Shown piece after piece: positions 8,241 to 16,481 of a stretch of 64,000 nucleotides of DNA. The position numbers were made by a program, and so were the translations under genes. Each line of letters opens with the position of its first letter. Position 1 is the first letter of the stretch. Where the stretch lies: positions 620,001-684,000 of the forward strand of contig CBDCEX010000018.1 in NCBI GenBank assembly GCA_965216025.1, in the 5' to 3' direction. Origin of the DNA: JADFQT01 sp965216025. Lineage in GTDB: Bacteria > Chloroflexota > Dehalococcoidia > Lucifugimonadales > UBA3495. The notes under the pieces are model-generated. The model was given only the letters and a program-made list of their open reading frames with translations. It was not told the DNA's origin and did not search any database.

Positions 8241-8269
8241 AATAATTATCAAAAACGATCCAAAGTCAA
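8241..8269 (-). promoter_or_regulatory. Possible promoter for Rieske gene
   Basis: On the minus strand TTGACT (8264-8269) is followed by a 17-bp spacer and ATTATT (8241-8246), in an AT-rich divergent intergenic region. The -10 is weak, so this is tentative. Confidence 0.3.
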
Positions 8270-8288
8270 GAAAGACGCTAAAAAACCT

Positions 8289-8317
8289 TGACACCCCAAT
8301 ACACCTGACTTATTATT
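8289..8317 (+). promoter_or_regulatory. Near-consensus sigma-70 promoter for DUF1800 operon
   Basis: TTGACA (8289-8294), a 17-bp spacer and TATTAT (8312-8317) lie 79 bases upstream of the DUF1800 start. The exact -35 consensus, optimal spacing and AT-rich setting suggest strong constitutive expression of the DUF1800-DUF1501 unit. Confidence 0.75.
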
Positions 8318-8395
8318 TATTCTAGCATCCCCGGCAAGCCAGGGGCAAACGTTGCTCGTGGTAAAACCCGCTAAAAAATAGGAAGGAGGAAACGG

Positions 8396-9796
8396 ATGTC
8401 ACACAAGGAAGACCTTGCTCTGATGGCTCACCTTCTGCGCCGCGCCGGTTTCGGGGCATCCCGAGAGGAGTTGGAGCGCTGCGTAGCCCAGGGGTACGAA
8501 GCCACCGTAGAAGAGATGCTGAACCCGCCGGAAGACCGTCCGGGTGGCAACATGACGCTGATGCTGCGGTATCACCCCAGCTTCCTGCTTCCGGGTGGCA
8601 CGCCCTTCTCGGGTCAGGCCAACTGGATGTATAACATGGTTAGTACCAAGCGACCCCTGGAGGAAAAGCTGGCTCTTTTCTGGCACCACGTGTTCGCCAC
8701 TGGTAACTCCAAGGTGGACAACTGCGACCAGCTGCTGGAGCAGATTCAGATGTTCCGGGACTACGGTCTGGGCAGCTACAAAGAGTTGCTGATTCAGGTC
8801 TCCAAGAATCCGGCCATGATCTTCTGGCTGGACAACAACGAGAACCACCGGGACGCCGTTAACGAGAACTGGGGACGGGAGCTGCTGGAGCTCTTCTCCA
8901 TGGGCGTTAGCAACTACACCGAGGTGGACGTTCGAGAGTGTTCCCGGGCCTTCACCGGCTGGACCATCTCTCCCAAGATCCCCCGGTTGCCCTACGGTAG
9001 ATTCCCCTGGCGGTTCGAATACCGGGAAGAGGACCACGACGACGGCGAGAAGGTCTTCTTGGGCGAGCAGGGCGAACTCAACGGCGAGGACATCATCGAC
9101 ATCGTCGTGCAGCAGCCCGCCACCGCGCGGTTCATTTGCCGCCACCTTTACAACTTCTTCGTAGCCGACGAAGTCCAGGTTCCCGCTTGGACCATTGAGC
9201 CGGCCCGCGACGAAGAGGCGCTGGACACAATGGTGAACACCTTTATCGACTCCGAGTACGACATGAAGACCCTGCTACGGGTCATGTTCAACTCCGAGTT
9301 CTTCAAAGAGGCTCGCTACACCAAGATCAAGAGCCCGGCCGAAGTCGTGGCAGGTACCTTGAAGATGGTCGGCCTGTATGACAGTCCGGATCCGGGGGTA
9401 TTGCAGATTGGCAAGGAACCCACCTATATGGGTCAGTCCATCCTGGACCCGCCCAGCGTGGAGGGTTGGCAGACCGGCACCGAGTGGATTAACAGCGGCT
9501 CTCTCCTGGCGCGAGTCAACTTCGTGGCGGACCGCGTGGCCAACACCAACCTGCCGGGCGTGCAGAACATCATCAGCCTGATGAAGGCCGAAGGTGTCAC
9601 CACTCCGGAGCAGCTTGTGGACGCCTCGCTGGAGCACATGGGCTTCCTGGAGTTGAGTGACGAGACCCGCCAGCAGCTGTTGGAGAACGCGCAGACCGGT
9701 GGAAATCTGGACTGGAACAACGAAGAAGCCGCGGGCACCCGCATCGGCGAGACGCTGGCTCTGGTCGGCGCCACCACCGAGTACCAGTTCGGCTAA
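8396..9796 (+). CDS. DUF1800 domain-containing protein
   Basis: A 466-residue DUF1800 protein. The N-terminus MAHLLRRAGFGASREEL and the segment ALFWHHVFATGNSKV, followed by NENWGRELLELFSMG, are family hallmarks; the C-terminal part holds WQTGTEWINSGSLLARVNF. AGGAGGAAACGG provides a strong ribosome site before ATG 8396. DUF1800 genes are commonly paired with DUF1501 genes, as here, and many such proteins are exported; this one has no visible signal peptide. Biochemical function is unknown for the family. A near-consensus promoter lies upstream and the DUF1501 gene follows after 45 bases. Confidence 0.9.
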   Translation: MSHKEDLALMAHLLRRAGFGASREELERCVAQGYEATVEEMLNPPEDRPGGNMTLMLRYHPSFLLPGGTPFSGQANWMYNMVSTKRPLEEKLALFWHHVFATGNSKVDNCDQLLEQIQMFRDYGLGSYKELLIQVSKNPAMIFWLDNNENHRDAVNENWGRELLELFSMGVSNYTEVDVRECSRAFTGWTISPKIPRLPYGRFPWRFEYREEDHDDGEKVFLGEQGELNGEDIIDIVVQQPATARFICRHLYNFFVADEVQVPAWTIEPARDEEALDTMVNTFIDSEYDMKTLLRVMFNSEFFKEARYTKIKSPAEVVAGTLKMVGLYDSPDPGVLQIGKEPTYMGQSILDPPSVEGWQTGTEWINSGSLLARVNFVADRVANTNLPGVQNIISLMKAEGVTTPEQLVDASLEHMGFLELSDETRQQLLENAQTGGNLDWNNEEAAGTRIGETLALVGATTEYQFG

Positions 9797-9841
9797 ATCA
9801 CCCCCGGTATTAGAGGCATTAACTGGAAAGGAGACGAAGAT

Positions 9842-10975
9842 ATGACTTCTACTAAGAAAGACCCGGTGGTGGTGGTACTACAGCTGACCGGCGGCAACGA
9901 CTACTTCAACACCATCATCCCTTACACCGACTCCCACTACTACGACAATCGTCCGGTGGTGAAATACCCCCAGGACGAGATCATCAAGATTGATGACCAG
10001 ATTGGCATGGCGCCCAGCATGGGTCCCCTGAAGGAGCTCTACGACCAGGGACGGGTGGCCATTATTCACGGCGCCGGCTATGCCGACTCACCCCGGTCCC
10101 ACTTCCGGTCGATGGACATCTGGCACACCTGCGAGCCGGACAAGGTTGGCACCGAAGGCTGGGCTGGCCGCTTGGCCCGGGAGCTGGACCCCAGCAAGGA
10201 GAACGTGCTGACGGCGATCAACTTCGGGCATGGCCTGCCCCGCGCTCTGGCCGTCCCCGGTGTTCCGGTGGCCGCCATCGCCGACCTGGGCACCTATGGC
10301 CTGCTGACCGGCATCACCGATACGGCCCAGCGGGCCAAGGCGCTGGACCTGTTCTCCCGCATGTACACCCCCACCGTGGGCGGCGGCTTTGTCAATGACT
10401 ACCTGCGCGCCACCGGCACCGACGCCATGGTCGGCGCGGACATCGTCAAAATCGCCCCGGAGAAATACAGTTCCAACGTAGAGTATCCCAACTCGCCCAT
10501 CGCCATGCACCTGAAGGACATCGCCCAGGTGTACCTGGCGGACCTGGGGACCCGCATCTTTTACACCCAGCACGCCAGCTTCGACACCCACGCTGGTGAG
10601 ATGGCCGCCCACCCGGTGCTGTGGAAGGACATATCCGAGGGCATCTCCGCCTTCTTCGAGGACCTGAAGGAGCATGACACCGGCGACAACGTGGTCATGT
10701 ACCTGTTCTCCGAGTTCGGGCGGCGGGTCCACGACAACGGCTCGGGCACCGACCACGGCGCGGCGGGCGTAATGTTCGCCATCGGCGACCCGGTCAAGGG
10801 CGGTCTCTACGGGGAAATGCCCTCGGCCGCCGCTGAAGACCTGGAGCAGGGCGACCTGGTCCCGAACTACGACTTCCGCGGCGGCTACGCCACCCTGCTG
10901 GAAGACTGGTTCGGCCTGGACGCCAACCCGATAGTAAACGGCAACTTCGAGAAGCTGGACTGGCTGAAGAAGTAA
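9842..10975 (+). CDS. DUF1501 domain-containing protein (sulfatase/alkaline-phosphatase-like fold)
   Basis: A 377-residue DUF1501 protein, second in the DUF1800-DUF1501 pair. Signatures include VVVVLQLTGGNDYFNTIIPY at the N-terminus, AIIHGAGYADSPRSHF, TQHASFDTHAGEM and LFSEFGRRVHDNGSGTDHGA, whose Asp/His residues resemble metal-binding positions of the alkaline phosphatase superfamily. No twin-arginine signal is present, although many DUF1501 proteins have one, so it may act in the cytoplasm. GAAAGGAGACGAAG precedes ATG 9842. The substrate is unknown. Confidence 0.9.
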   Translation: MTSTKKDPVVVVLQLTGGNDYFNTIIPYTDSHYYDNRPVVKYPQDEIIKIDDQIGMAPSMGPLKELYDQGRVAIIHGAGYADSPRSHFRSMDIWHTCEPDKVGTEGWAGRLARELDPSKENVLTAINFGHGLPRALAVPGVPVAAIADLGTYGLLTGITDTAQRAKALDLFSRMYTPTVGGGFVNDYLRATGTDAMVGADIVKIAPEKYSSNVEYPNSPIAMHLKDIAQVYLADLGTRIFYTQHASFDTHAGEMAAHPVLWKDISEGISAFFEDLKEHDTGDNVVMYLFSEFGRRVHDNGSGTDHGAAGVMFAIGDPVKGGLYGEMPSAAAEDLEQGDLVPNYDFRGGYATLLEDWFGLDANPIVNGNFEKLDWLKK

Positions 10976-11030
10976 GTGGTTGAGGAGTCCGGCAGTCAAC
11001 CGCATTACCGATAACCAAACTCGGGCTTTG

Positions 11031-11077
11031 GGGGCCGGGTGGGCTCTCCGTGGGGAGCAGTTCCTCCGGCCCTTTTA
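11031..11077 (+). terminator. Possible intrinsic terminator after DUF1501 gene
   Basis: GGGGCCGG near 11031 pairs with CCGGCCC ending near 11072 and is followed by TTTTAT. An inner CTCC...GGGGAG pair extends the hairpin. It lies between the DUF1501 and NHL genes. Confidence 0.45.
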
Positions 11078-11187
11078 TCAGCCGGAAAAGTAAGAGATTC
11101 GGGGACTGGGATGGCATTCGCGGGGCCTGATGGCCCCAGGAGTGGTTCCGTTTCCCAGATTTTGCCCAACTTTTGGAGGTATAAAAT

Positions 11188-12216
11188 ATGGCGCTACACA
11201 CAGTAGCTGCTGGCCGTGCTTGGGTTTACAGTCATAACATCGGCCGCAATGCTCAAGTCGGCTTGGGTTTCAGCCAGCCGGTTGGCGTGGCCGCCGCCAA
11301 GGACGGGGTCCTGTACGTGGCCAACCGCTCTGGCGAGCAGAACCCCAGCAGCCGGATTAGCAAAGTAACCGTGGACCACGAGTTCATTTCGGAATTCGGT
11401 CGCAAGGGGCCAGCCTATAGCACCCACGCGGTCAACCATTTCACCTGGCTTACGGGTGTGGCTCTGGACCAGGAGGAAAACGTTTACACCACGGATGAGT
11501 GGAAGAGTCAGGTCAGCATCTTCGACAAAGAGGGCGAACTGCTCCAGGTCTGGGGGGAGAAGGGCCCAGGAGAGGGGCAGCTGGACGGTCCCGCCGGTAT
11601 CGCTCTGGATGCGGACCAGAACGTTTGGGTGGTCAACGCCATCTCTAGCCGCATTCAGAAATTTACCAAGGACGGCCAGTACCTTTTTGGCTTTGGTAAA
11701 AAGGGCGATGCCGAGGGCGAGTTGGAGATGCCCTATGGCATCACAATAGACCAAGGGGGTAGCATCTACATCGTGGACTGGGGCAACGACCGAGTCCAGA
11801 AATTCAGTCCCGATGGCGCCCACCTGCTTACCTTCGGACACAGCGGCAAGGGCGCCGGGTCCCTGGACCACCCCACCGGGGTGTGCGTGGACAACGAGGG
11901 CGACGTCTACGTGGTGGACTGGATGAACGAGCGGGTGGTCATTTTCAATGACGAAGCCAAGCCTCTGACCTACCTCAGCGGAGACGCCGTAGAAGTCTCT
12001 CCCTGGGGTCAGATGTCCCTGGACGCCAACCCGGACCAGGCCAACCGCCGCCGCCAGGTTGATGACCTAGTGGAGTTGCAGAAGAAGTTCCGCCTGCCCA
12101 CCGGCTGCACCTTCGATCTGGCCACCAACCGGCTCATCGTGTGCGATACCCAGAGGGGACGCCTGCAGGTCTACAACAAGGACACCAGCTATTCGGACCC
12201 GCAGTTCAACCTCTAA
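11188..12216 (+). CDS. NHL-repeat beta-propeller protein
   Basis: A 342-residue protein built of NHL repeats (about 45 residues each), e.g. LDGPAGIALDADQNVWVVN, MPYGITIDQGGSIYIVDWGNDRVQKF and HPTGVCVDNEGDVYVVDWMNERV, predicting a six-bladed beta-propeller. No signal peptide or membrane segment is seen. Such propellers serve as binding scaffolds or as peptidyl-glycine-lyase-like enzymes; nothing here shows catalytic metal sites. GGAGGTATAAAAT precedes the ATG. It follows the DUF1800/DUF1501 pair on the same strand and ends at a strong terminator. Confidence 0.85.
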   Translation: MALHTVAAGRAWVYSHNIGRNAQVGLGFSQPVGVAAAKDGVLYVANRSGEQNPSSRISKVTVDHEFISEFGRKGPAYSTHAVNHFTWLTGVALDQEENVYTTDEWKSQVSIFDKEGELLQVWGEKGPGEGQLDGPAGIALDADQNVWVVNAISSRIQKFTKDGQYLFGFGKKGDAEGELEMPYGITIDQGGSIYIVDWGNDRVQKFSPDGAHLLTFGHSGKGAGSLDHPTGVCVDNEGDVYVVDWMNERVVIFNDEAKPLTYLSGDAVEVSPWGQMSLDANPDQANRRRQVDDLVELQKKFRLPTGCTFDLATNRLIVCDTQRGRLQVYNKDTSYSDPQFNL

Positions 12217-12250
12217 CCCCTGCTAAAGTCACGCCGTGAAGGGGAATAGA

Positions 12251-12284
12251 GACCGGCGTTCTTCGAGAACGCCGGTCTTTTTAT
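12251..12284 (+). terminator. Intrinsic terminator after NHL gene
   Basis: GACCGGCGTTC pairs with GAACGCCGGTC around a short TTCGA loop and is followed by TTTTTAT. This strong rho-independent terminator ends the DUF1800-DUF1501-NHL cluster. Confidence 0.9.
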
Positions 12285-12334
12285 GCCCTGACCCAAAGCG
12301 GAATCTACATCGGCACCGTATTAGGCAACGCTGC

Positions 12335-12426
12335 CAACACCGTCATTCCGGCGCAGGCCGGAATCCAGCGTCATCTACCCATCAACCCGGGGTCGGCATC
12401 TGGGCTCCGGCTTTCGCCGGAGCGAC
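12335..12426. repeat. Dispersed palindromic repeat (ATTCCGG type)
   Basis: CATTCCGGCGCAGGCCGGAA and, further on, CTCCGGCTTTCGCCGGAGCG form short palindromes. The same kind of element is present at 35318-35398. It resembles REP-like intergenic elements; no coding potential is apparent. Confidence 0.6.
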
Positions 12427-12475
12427 GAATACACCGCCACCGGGCCCATCGATGCTTTTGACACAGGCTCTGAGG

Positions 12476-12832
12476 CTACCGGCCGCCTGGGTTAATGATG
12501 GCCCGGCGATGCGTACCCTCGCCTATCTTGCGTTCCCCCTCATAGGCTTCCACCCTAAAATTGAGCCTGTTCCGGTCGATCTCCAATAGTTCAGCGTGGG
12601 CGACGATAGTTGCGCCTATGTCAGCCGGAGCCAGGTGCCGAACATTTACCTCGTATCCTACCGAAGTCTGGCCCTCTTCCAGATATCCCTGGATCGCCTC
12701 GATGGCCGCCCTTTCCATCAGGCTAATCATCGACGGCGTGCTGAACTTGTCAACATGCCGGGCTACATTGTGCTCGCACACCAGGGTTTTCCTCTCTCCG
12801 GTAAGCCCGGTTTCCATTTTTGGTTTCGTCAT
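12476..12832 (-). CDS. Hot-dog-fold thioesterase family protein (FlK-like)
   Basis: A 118-residue hot-dog thioesterase: VARHVDKFSTPSMISLMERAA holds the Thr/Glu region of the FlK-like group, followed by GYEVNVRHLAPADIGATIVAHAEL, the conserved beta-strand core, and GEGTHRRAIINP. It would hydrolyse an acyl-CoA thioester; the substrate is unknown. The start at 12832 (MTKPKMETGL) was chosen for GGGAGGG placed about 5 bases upstream rather than the longer start at 12847. It stands alone, converging with the NHL gene. Confidence 0.8.
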   Translation of the reverse strand: MTKPKMETGLTGERKTLVCEHNVARHVDKFSTPSMISLMERAAIEAIQGYLEEGQTSVGYEVNVRHLAPADIGATIVAHAELLEIDRNRLNFRVEAYEGERKIGEGTHRRAIINPGGR

Positions 12833-12945
12833 CGGGTTCCCTCCCAATTCGTTGTCTGCCAGCTAGCCGGTATCATATCAAATCTTCCGCTCCCGGCTAG
12901 CCCAATGCCGGGCCTTTCGGTTCCCCCTACTGGTGTGGCCAGCGC

Positions 12946-13027
12946 AGTCCGTTCGTGGGGAGCCTGTAGAATCATGAACGGGTGACTTCCGTTATCACCC
13001 TTCGAGAGCCTCCGGACGAACGGTTGT
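12946..13027. repeat. Dispersed repeat, degenerate copy (GGTGAGCC type)
   Basis: GTCCGTTCGTGGGGAGCCTG and later CCCTTCGAGAGCCTCCGGAC match, with mutations, the paired motifs of the repeats near 16287, 28502, 36413 and 48438. The 319-base gap between the thioesterase and argF otherwise holds only the argF promoter region. Confidence 0.55.
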
Positions 13028-13078
13028 CAGTTTCCTTTTACCATAAGTCCTATTCGGGAACAAAGATGCGAAAGGCCC

Positions 13079-13127
13079 GCTAGCCCGATTGGGCTAGCTT
13101 GAACGGCCTCTGGATTTGATATATGAT
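13079..13127 (+). promoter_or_regulatory. argF promoter with adjoining perfect palindrome
   Basis: GCTAGCCC-GATT-GGGCTAGC at 13079-13098 is a perfect 8-bp inverted repeat abutting TTGAAC (13099-13104). A 17-bp spacer and TATGAT (13122-13127) follow, then the argF ribosome site. The palindrome directly upstream of -35 is a candidate operator; it does not resemble the canonical ARG box. Confidence 0.55.
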
Positions 13128-13151
13128 TCAAAAACTCAGGAGAATCCAGCT

Positions 13152-14066
13152 ATGCCAGCTAAACGCGACTTTCTTTCGATTAAAGACCTGTCTCCTTCGG
13201 AAACTCGTCATCTCATCCAACGGGCGCGGCAAATGAAGGAGGAGGGTAACTCTCAGCCCTTACGGGGCAAAACAGTGGCTTTGCTTTTTGAAAAGCCATC
13301 CCTACGGACACGAGTCAGCTTTCAAATAGGTATCCAAGAGTTGGGCGGATATTCCCTGTATTTGAGTCCGGAGGAAGTCGGTTTGGGTACCAGGGAGCCG
13401 GTGGCCGACGTGGCCCGGGTGCTCTCGGGCTACGTGGATTGCATTGTTGCCCGGGTCTTCTCCCACCAACATCTGGTGGAGATGGCTGAAAATGCCACTG
13501 TGCCCGTAATCAACGGCCTATCCGACCTTGAGCATCCCTGCCAGGCCATCTCGGACATGGTGACCATAAGCGAGCATCAGGGAGAATTGTCCGGTTTGAA
13601 ATTGGCCTTTATCGGCGATGGCAATAACGTGGCCCGCAGCCTTTGCCTGGGGTTGCCCGCGGTGGGAATGACCTTCGCCATCGCCACTCCCCCAGGCTAC
13701 CAACTGGACCAGGCTACGCTGAAACTGGCCAGAGAACGCGCCAACGGCAATGGGGCGGTAGTCCAGGCCGTTACTAACCCGCAGGATGCAGTCTTAGGCG
13801 CCGATGTAGTCTATACCGACGTATGGGCCAGCATGGGGCAAGAGGGAGAGGCCAACCGGCGCCGGCTAGATTTCCAGGGTTACACCGTCGACGCGGAGCT
13901 GCTGGCCAAGGCCAAACCCAGCGCCAAGTTCATGCACGATATGCCGGCTCATTACGGGGAAGAAGTGGCTCCAGGGATGCTGGAACATCCCCAATCGCTG
14001 GCTTACCAGCAGGCCCACAACCGGCTGCACGGCCAGAAAGCGGTGCTGGAACTGCTTTTAGCCTAA
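13152..14066 (+). CDS. argF: Ornithine carbamoyltransferase
   Basis: ArgF makes citrulline from ornithine and carbamoyl phosphate. The 304-residue protein has the carbamoyl-phosphate motif as SLRTR (usually STRTR), NGLSDLEHPCQAISDMVTI, and the ornithine-domain region DVVYTDVWASMGQE. The usual HCLP motif with the ornithine-contacting Cys reads HDMPAHYGEEV, so Asp replaces Cys. The rest supports OTC over aspartate or acetylornithine transcarbamylases. The start at 13152 (MPAKRDFLS) has AGGAG upstream; a longer start at 13116 lacks one and would overlap the promoter. No other arg gene is nearby. Confidence 0.9.
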   Translation: MPAKRDFLSIKDLSPSETRHLIQRARQMKEEGNSQPLRGKTVALLFEKPSLRTRVSFQIGIQELGGYSLYLSPEEVGLGTREPVADVARVLSGYVDCIVARVFSHQHLVEMAENATVPVINGLSDLEHPCQAISDMVTISEHQGELSGLKLAFIGDGNNVARSLCLGLPAVGMTFAIATPPGYQLDQATLKLARERANGNGAVVQAVTNPQDAVLGADVVYTDVWASMGQEGEANRRRLDFQGYTVDAELLAKAKPSAKFMHDMPAHYGEEVAPGMLEHPQSLAYQQAHNRLHGQKAVLELLLA

Positions 14067-14111
14067 ATTAAATACGCTATTCCCCTTAACGTTAGCCACG
14101 GAGTTGGAAGT

Positions 14112-15512
14112 TTGCTAGGGCAAGTAATTCCTGACCAGCCGCAAGAGTTGGAACCCGATCTATTAGCTCCCCGAACCGGGCCCGCGCCGGTGGTGGCCAT
14201 CGTCGGTCGCCCCAATGTGGGCAAATCCTCTCTGTTCAACCGCATTCTGGCGCGCCGGAGCGCCATAGTCTCCGAGGAAGCCGGCACCACCCGAGACCGC
14301 TTGATCGCCGAAGTGGAGTGGTCCGACCGCCGGTTGATTTTGGTGGATACCGGCGGATTGGAGTCGGACCCCCAGGGACCCATCCGCAAGATGGTGCAGG
14401 AGCAGGCGGACATGGCCCTGGCCGGAGCCGACCTGATCGTCTTCTTGACCAGTGCCACCGAGGGGCTTACCGCCACCGATGAGCTGCTCGCCGACCGGCT
14501 GCGCCTGGCTAAAAAACCGTTGATTCTGGCGGTTAACAAGGTCGATAACGATTTCCGGGAGTTTTCGGCCGCGGAGTTTTACCGGCTGGGAATCGCCCAA
14601 ACCGTGTTAATCAGCGCCTACCACAACTTCGGTGTTTACGAGTTGATGGACCAGGTCCTTTCCCTGCTGCCGGAGGAACCAGCCCAAGGCCTGGCGGAAG
14701 AAACTGCGGGGGAGGACCTGCGGCTGTCCATAGTCGGTCGCACCAATGTGGGCAAGTCCCTGCTGGTAAACGCAATTCTGGGGCAGGAACGCTCTATCGT
14801 CAGCGAAATCGCGGGCACCACGCGGGATGCCCTGGACACCCAATTTACCTACAAAGAACAGCCGATAACGCTGATCGACACCGCCGGGATTAGGCGGCCG
14901 GGCCGCGTCGAACGGGGCATCGAATACTATAGTGTGCTGCGGGCGGTAAATGCGGTGAACCGTAGCCATATTACCTGTTTGGTCACCGATGCCGGCCAGC
15001 TGGCCACGATGCAGGATGCGCACATTGCCGGATTGGCTTGGGACATGTGCCGGGGACTGATAGTTGTAGTGAACAAGTGGGACTTGATGTCGGAGACCCG
15101 ACGCTACACCATAGAGCGGGCCACCGCCAAGGTGCAGGAACGCCTCCACTTCATGGCCTACGTACCCATCTGCTTCACCTCGGCCCTGCACCGGCAGGGC
15201 ATTCAGTCTCTCATGCAAACGGCGCTGAGACTGCATGCCGAGCGGAAACGGTGGATATCCTCCCGCCAGCTGCAATACACCCTGGCCCGGGCCCTGACCG
15301 ACCATTCTCCTCCAATCGTAAAGAGAAATCGGGGGCAACGTCTACGGATCGACCGTCTGCGGCAGGTTGACGTAAACCCACCAACCTTCTTGTTTAGCGT
15401 AAACCACCCGAATTTGGTACACTTTTCGTATCAGCGCTATCTGGAAAACCGTATCCGGGAAACCTTTGGTTTCGATCACACCCACTTGAGGCTGATCTTC
15501 AAGAATAAATGA
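14112..15512 (+). CDS. der: Ribosome biogenesis GTPase Der (EngA)
   Basis: Der is an essential double-GTPase for 50S subunit maturation. The 466-residue protein has two G domains: GRPNVGKSSLFNRI, DTGG and NKVD in the first; GRTNVGKSLLVNAI, DTAGI and NKWD in the second. A C-terminal KH-like domain ends around SYQRYLENRIRETFGF. The start is TTG 14112 (MLGQVIPDQ) after a GGAG element. Its stop overlaps the plsY start (ATGA), indicating translational coupling. Confidence 0.97.
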   Translation: MLGQVIPDQPQELEPDLLAPRTGPAPVVAIVGRPNVGKSSLFNRILARRSAIVSEEAGTTRDRLIAEVEWSDRRLILVDTGGLESDPQGPIRKMVQEQADMALAGADLIVFLTSATEGLTATDELLADRLRLAKKPLILAVNKVDNDFREFSAAEFYRLGIAQTVLISAYHNFGVYELMDQVLSLLPEEPAQGLAEETAGEDLRLSIVGRTNVGKSLLVNAILGQERSIVSEIAGTTRDALDTQFTYKEQPITLIDTAGIRRPGRVERGIEYYSVLRAVNAVNRSHITCLVTDAGQLATMQDAHIAGLAWDMCRGLIVVVNKWDLMSETRRYTIERATAKVQERLHFMAYVPICFTSALHRQGIQSLMQTALRLHAERKRWISSRQLQYTLARALTDHSPPIVKRNRGQRLRIDRLRQVDVNPPTFLFSVNHPNLVHFSYQRYLENRIRETFGFDHTHLRLIFKNK

Positions 15513-16228
15513 ACCGTATATTGCAGCCCACGGTATTTTGCCTCACGGTACTTCCCTTGCTGCTGGCTTGGGCGATTATCGCCTACGTCCTGCTGCCCGG
15601 CGCGCCGATGTTTGCCAAGTATGCGGCGTTGCTTCCCCTGGCTTACCTGCTGGGGTCGATACCTTGGGGGTATTTCTTCCTGCATTGGCGGCGGGGCCTG
15701 GACATCCGCGACCATGGCAGCGGACGAACCGGCATGTCCAACGTTTTGCGAACCGCCGGAGGCCGCGTAGCCGCGGCGGTATTGCTGTTGGACCTATCTA
15801 AGGGTGTGTTGGTCGTGCTTCTCTCCCGGGAGCTTATCGGTACTACCGGAGCGGAAGTCTTTGCGGGATTGCTGGCGCTGATAGGACACAACTGGCCGGT
15901 CTTCCTCAACTTCCGGGGAGGCCGGGGCATCGCTACCGGCCTGGGAGGCCTTTCGGTCATGGCTCCCATTCCGGCGGCCATCGCCGCCGCGGCCTTCATT
16001 CCCGTCACCCTGATCAGCCGGTATCTTTCTTTGGGGTCCATTACCGGTGTGGTCACGGCCTTCCTCTCCCTGTTGGCCCTGATCCTGATAGGTATTTACT
16101 CCAGCACTTATATCTGGTATGCCTTTATCGGCGGCGGCATCATCCTCTGGCAGCACCGGGACAACATCCAGCGCCTGCTGCAGGGCACGGAGCGTCGGCT
16201 GGGCAACCCCGCCACCCCAATCCCCTAG
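15509..16228 (+). CDS. plsY: Glycerol-3-phosphate acyltransferase PlsY
   Basis: PlsY acylates glycerol-3-phosphate using acyl-phosphate, the first step of phospholipid synthesis, at the membrane. The 239-residue protein has several transmembrane helices and the family motifs LLGSIPWGYFF, DIRDHGSGRTGMSNVLRTAG (usually GSGNxGATN), LIGHNWPVFLNFRGGRGIATG, and a C-terminal IILWQHRDNIQRLLQGTE. Residues 1-35 add an N-terminal hydrophobic segment beyond the usual start. It overlaps der by four bases and is followed by gpsA, which makes its substrate. Confidence 0.93.
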   Translation: MNRILQPTVFCLTVLPLLLAWAIIAYVLLPGAPMFAKYAALLPLAYLLGSIPWGYFFLHWRRGLDIRDHGSGRTGMSNVLRTAGGRVAAAVLLLDLSKGVLVVLLSRELIGTTGAEVFAGLLALIGHNWPVFLNFRGGRGIATGLGGLSVMAPIPAAIAAAAFIPVTLISRYLSLGSITGVVTAFLSLLALILIGIYSSTYIWYAFIGGGIILWQHRDNIQRLLQGTERRLGNPATPIP

Positions 16229-16259
16229 AGTTACGCGACAATTAAACTAACTCAAAGAG

Positions 16260-16425
16260 GCTAGATTGCTTCGTTGCTCTGTAAATAGCCCGTTCGCCCT
16301 TCGACTGGCTCAGGACGAACGGGATCCCAACCGCTCGTGGTGAGCCAGTCGAACCATGAGCCGAGGGGACGCATTTTCATCTGTCTGCGGTGCTCCACTG
16401 GAGCATGAAAGCTCGCAATGGCCAT
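16260..16425. repeat. Dispersed composite repeat (copy between plsY and gpsA)
   Basis: This segment contains CCCTTCGACTGGCTCAGGAC and TGAGCCAGTCGAACC as an inverted pair and is flanked by sequence that matches 28452-28690 in reverse orientation. The shared parts include the GCAATGG...CTCGCAATGG-like ends and the ATGAAAATGCG...ACAGATGAAAA section. It is probably a non-autonomous mobile repeat. Confidence 0.65.
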
Positions 16426-16481
16426 AAAGAAGGCTTACCACACACCCCCGAGAGCAATTTACACTGGGAGACAGCTTCGCA

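Noticed and set aside
10088..11005. 305-residue minus-strand frame opposite the DUF1501 gene
   Set aside because: Antisense shadow without recognisable motif; DUF1501 motifs are clear on the other strand.
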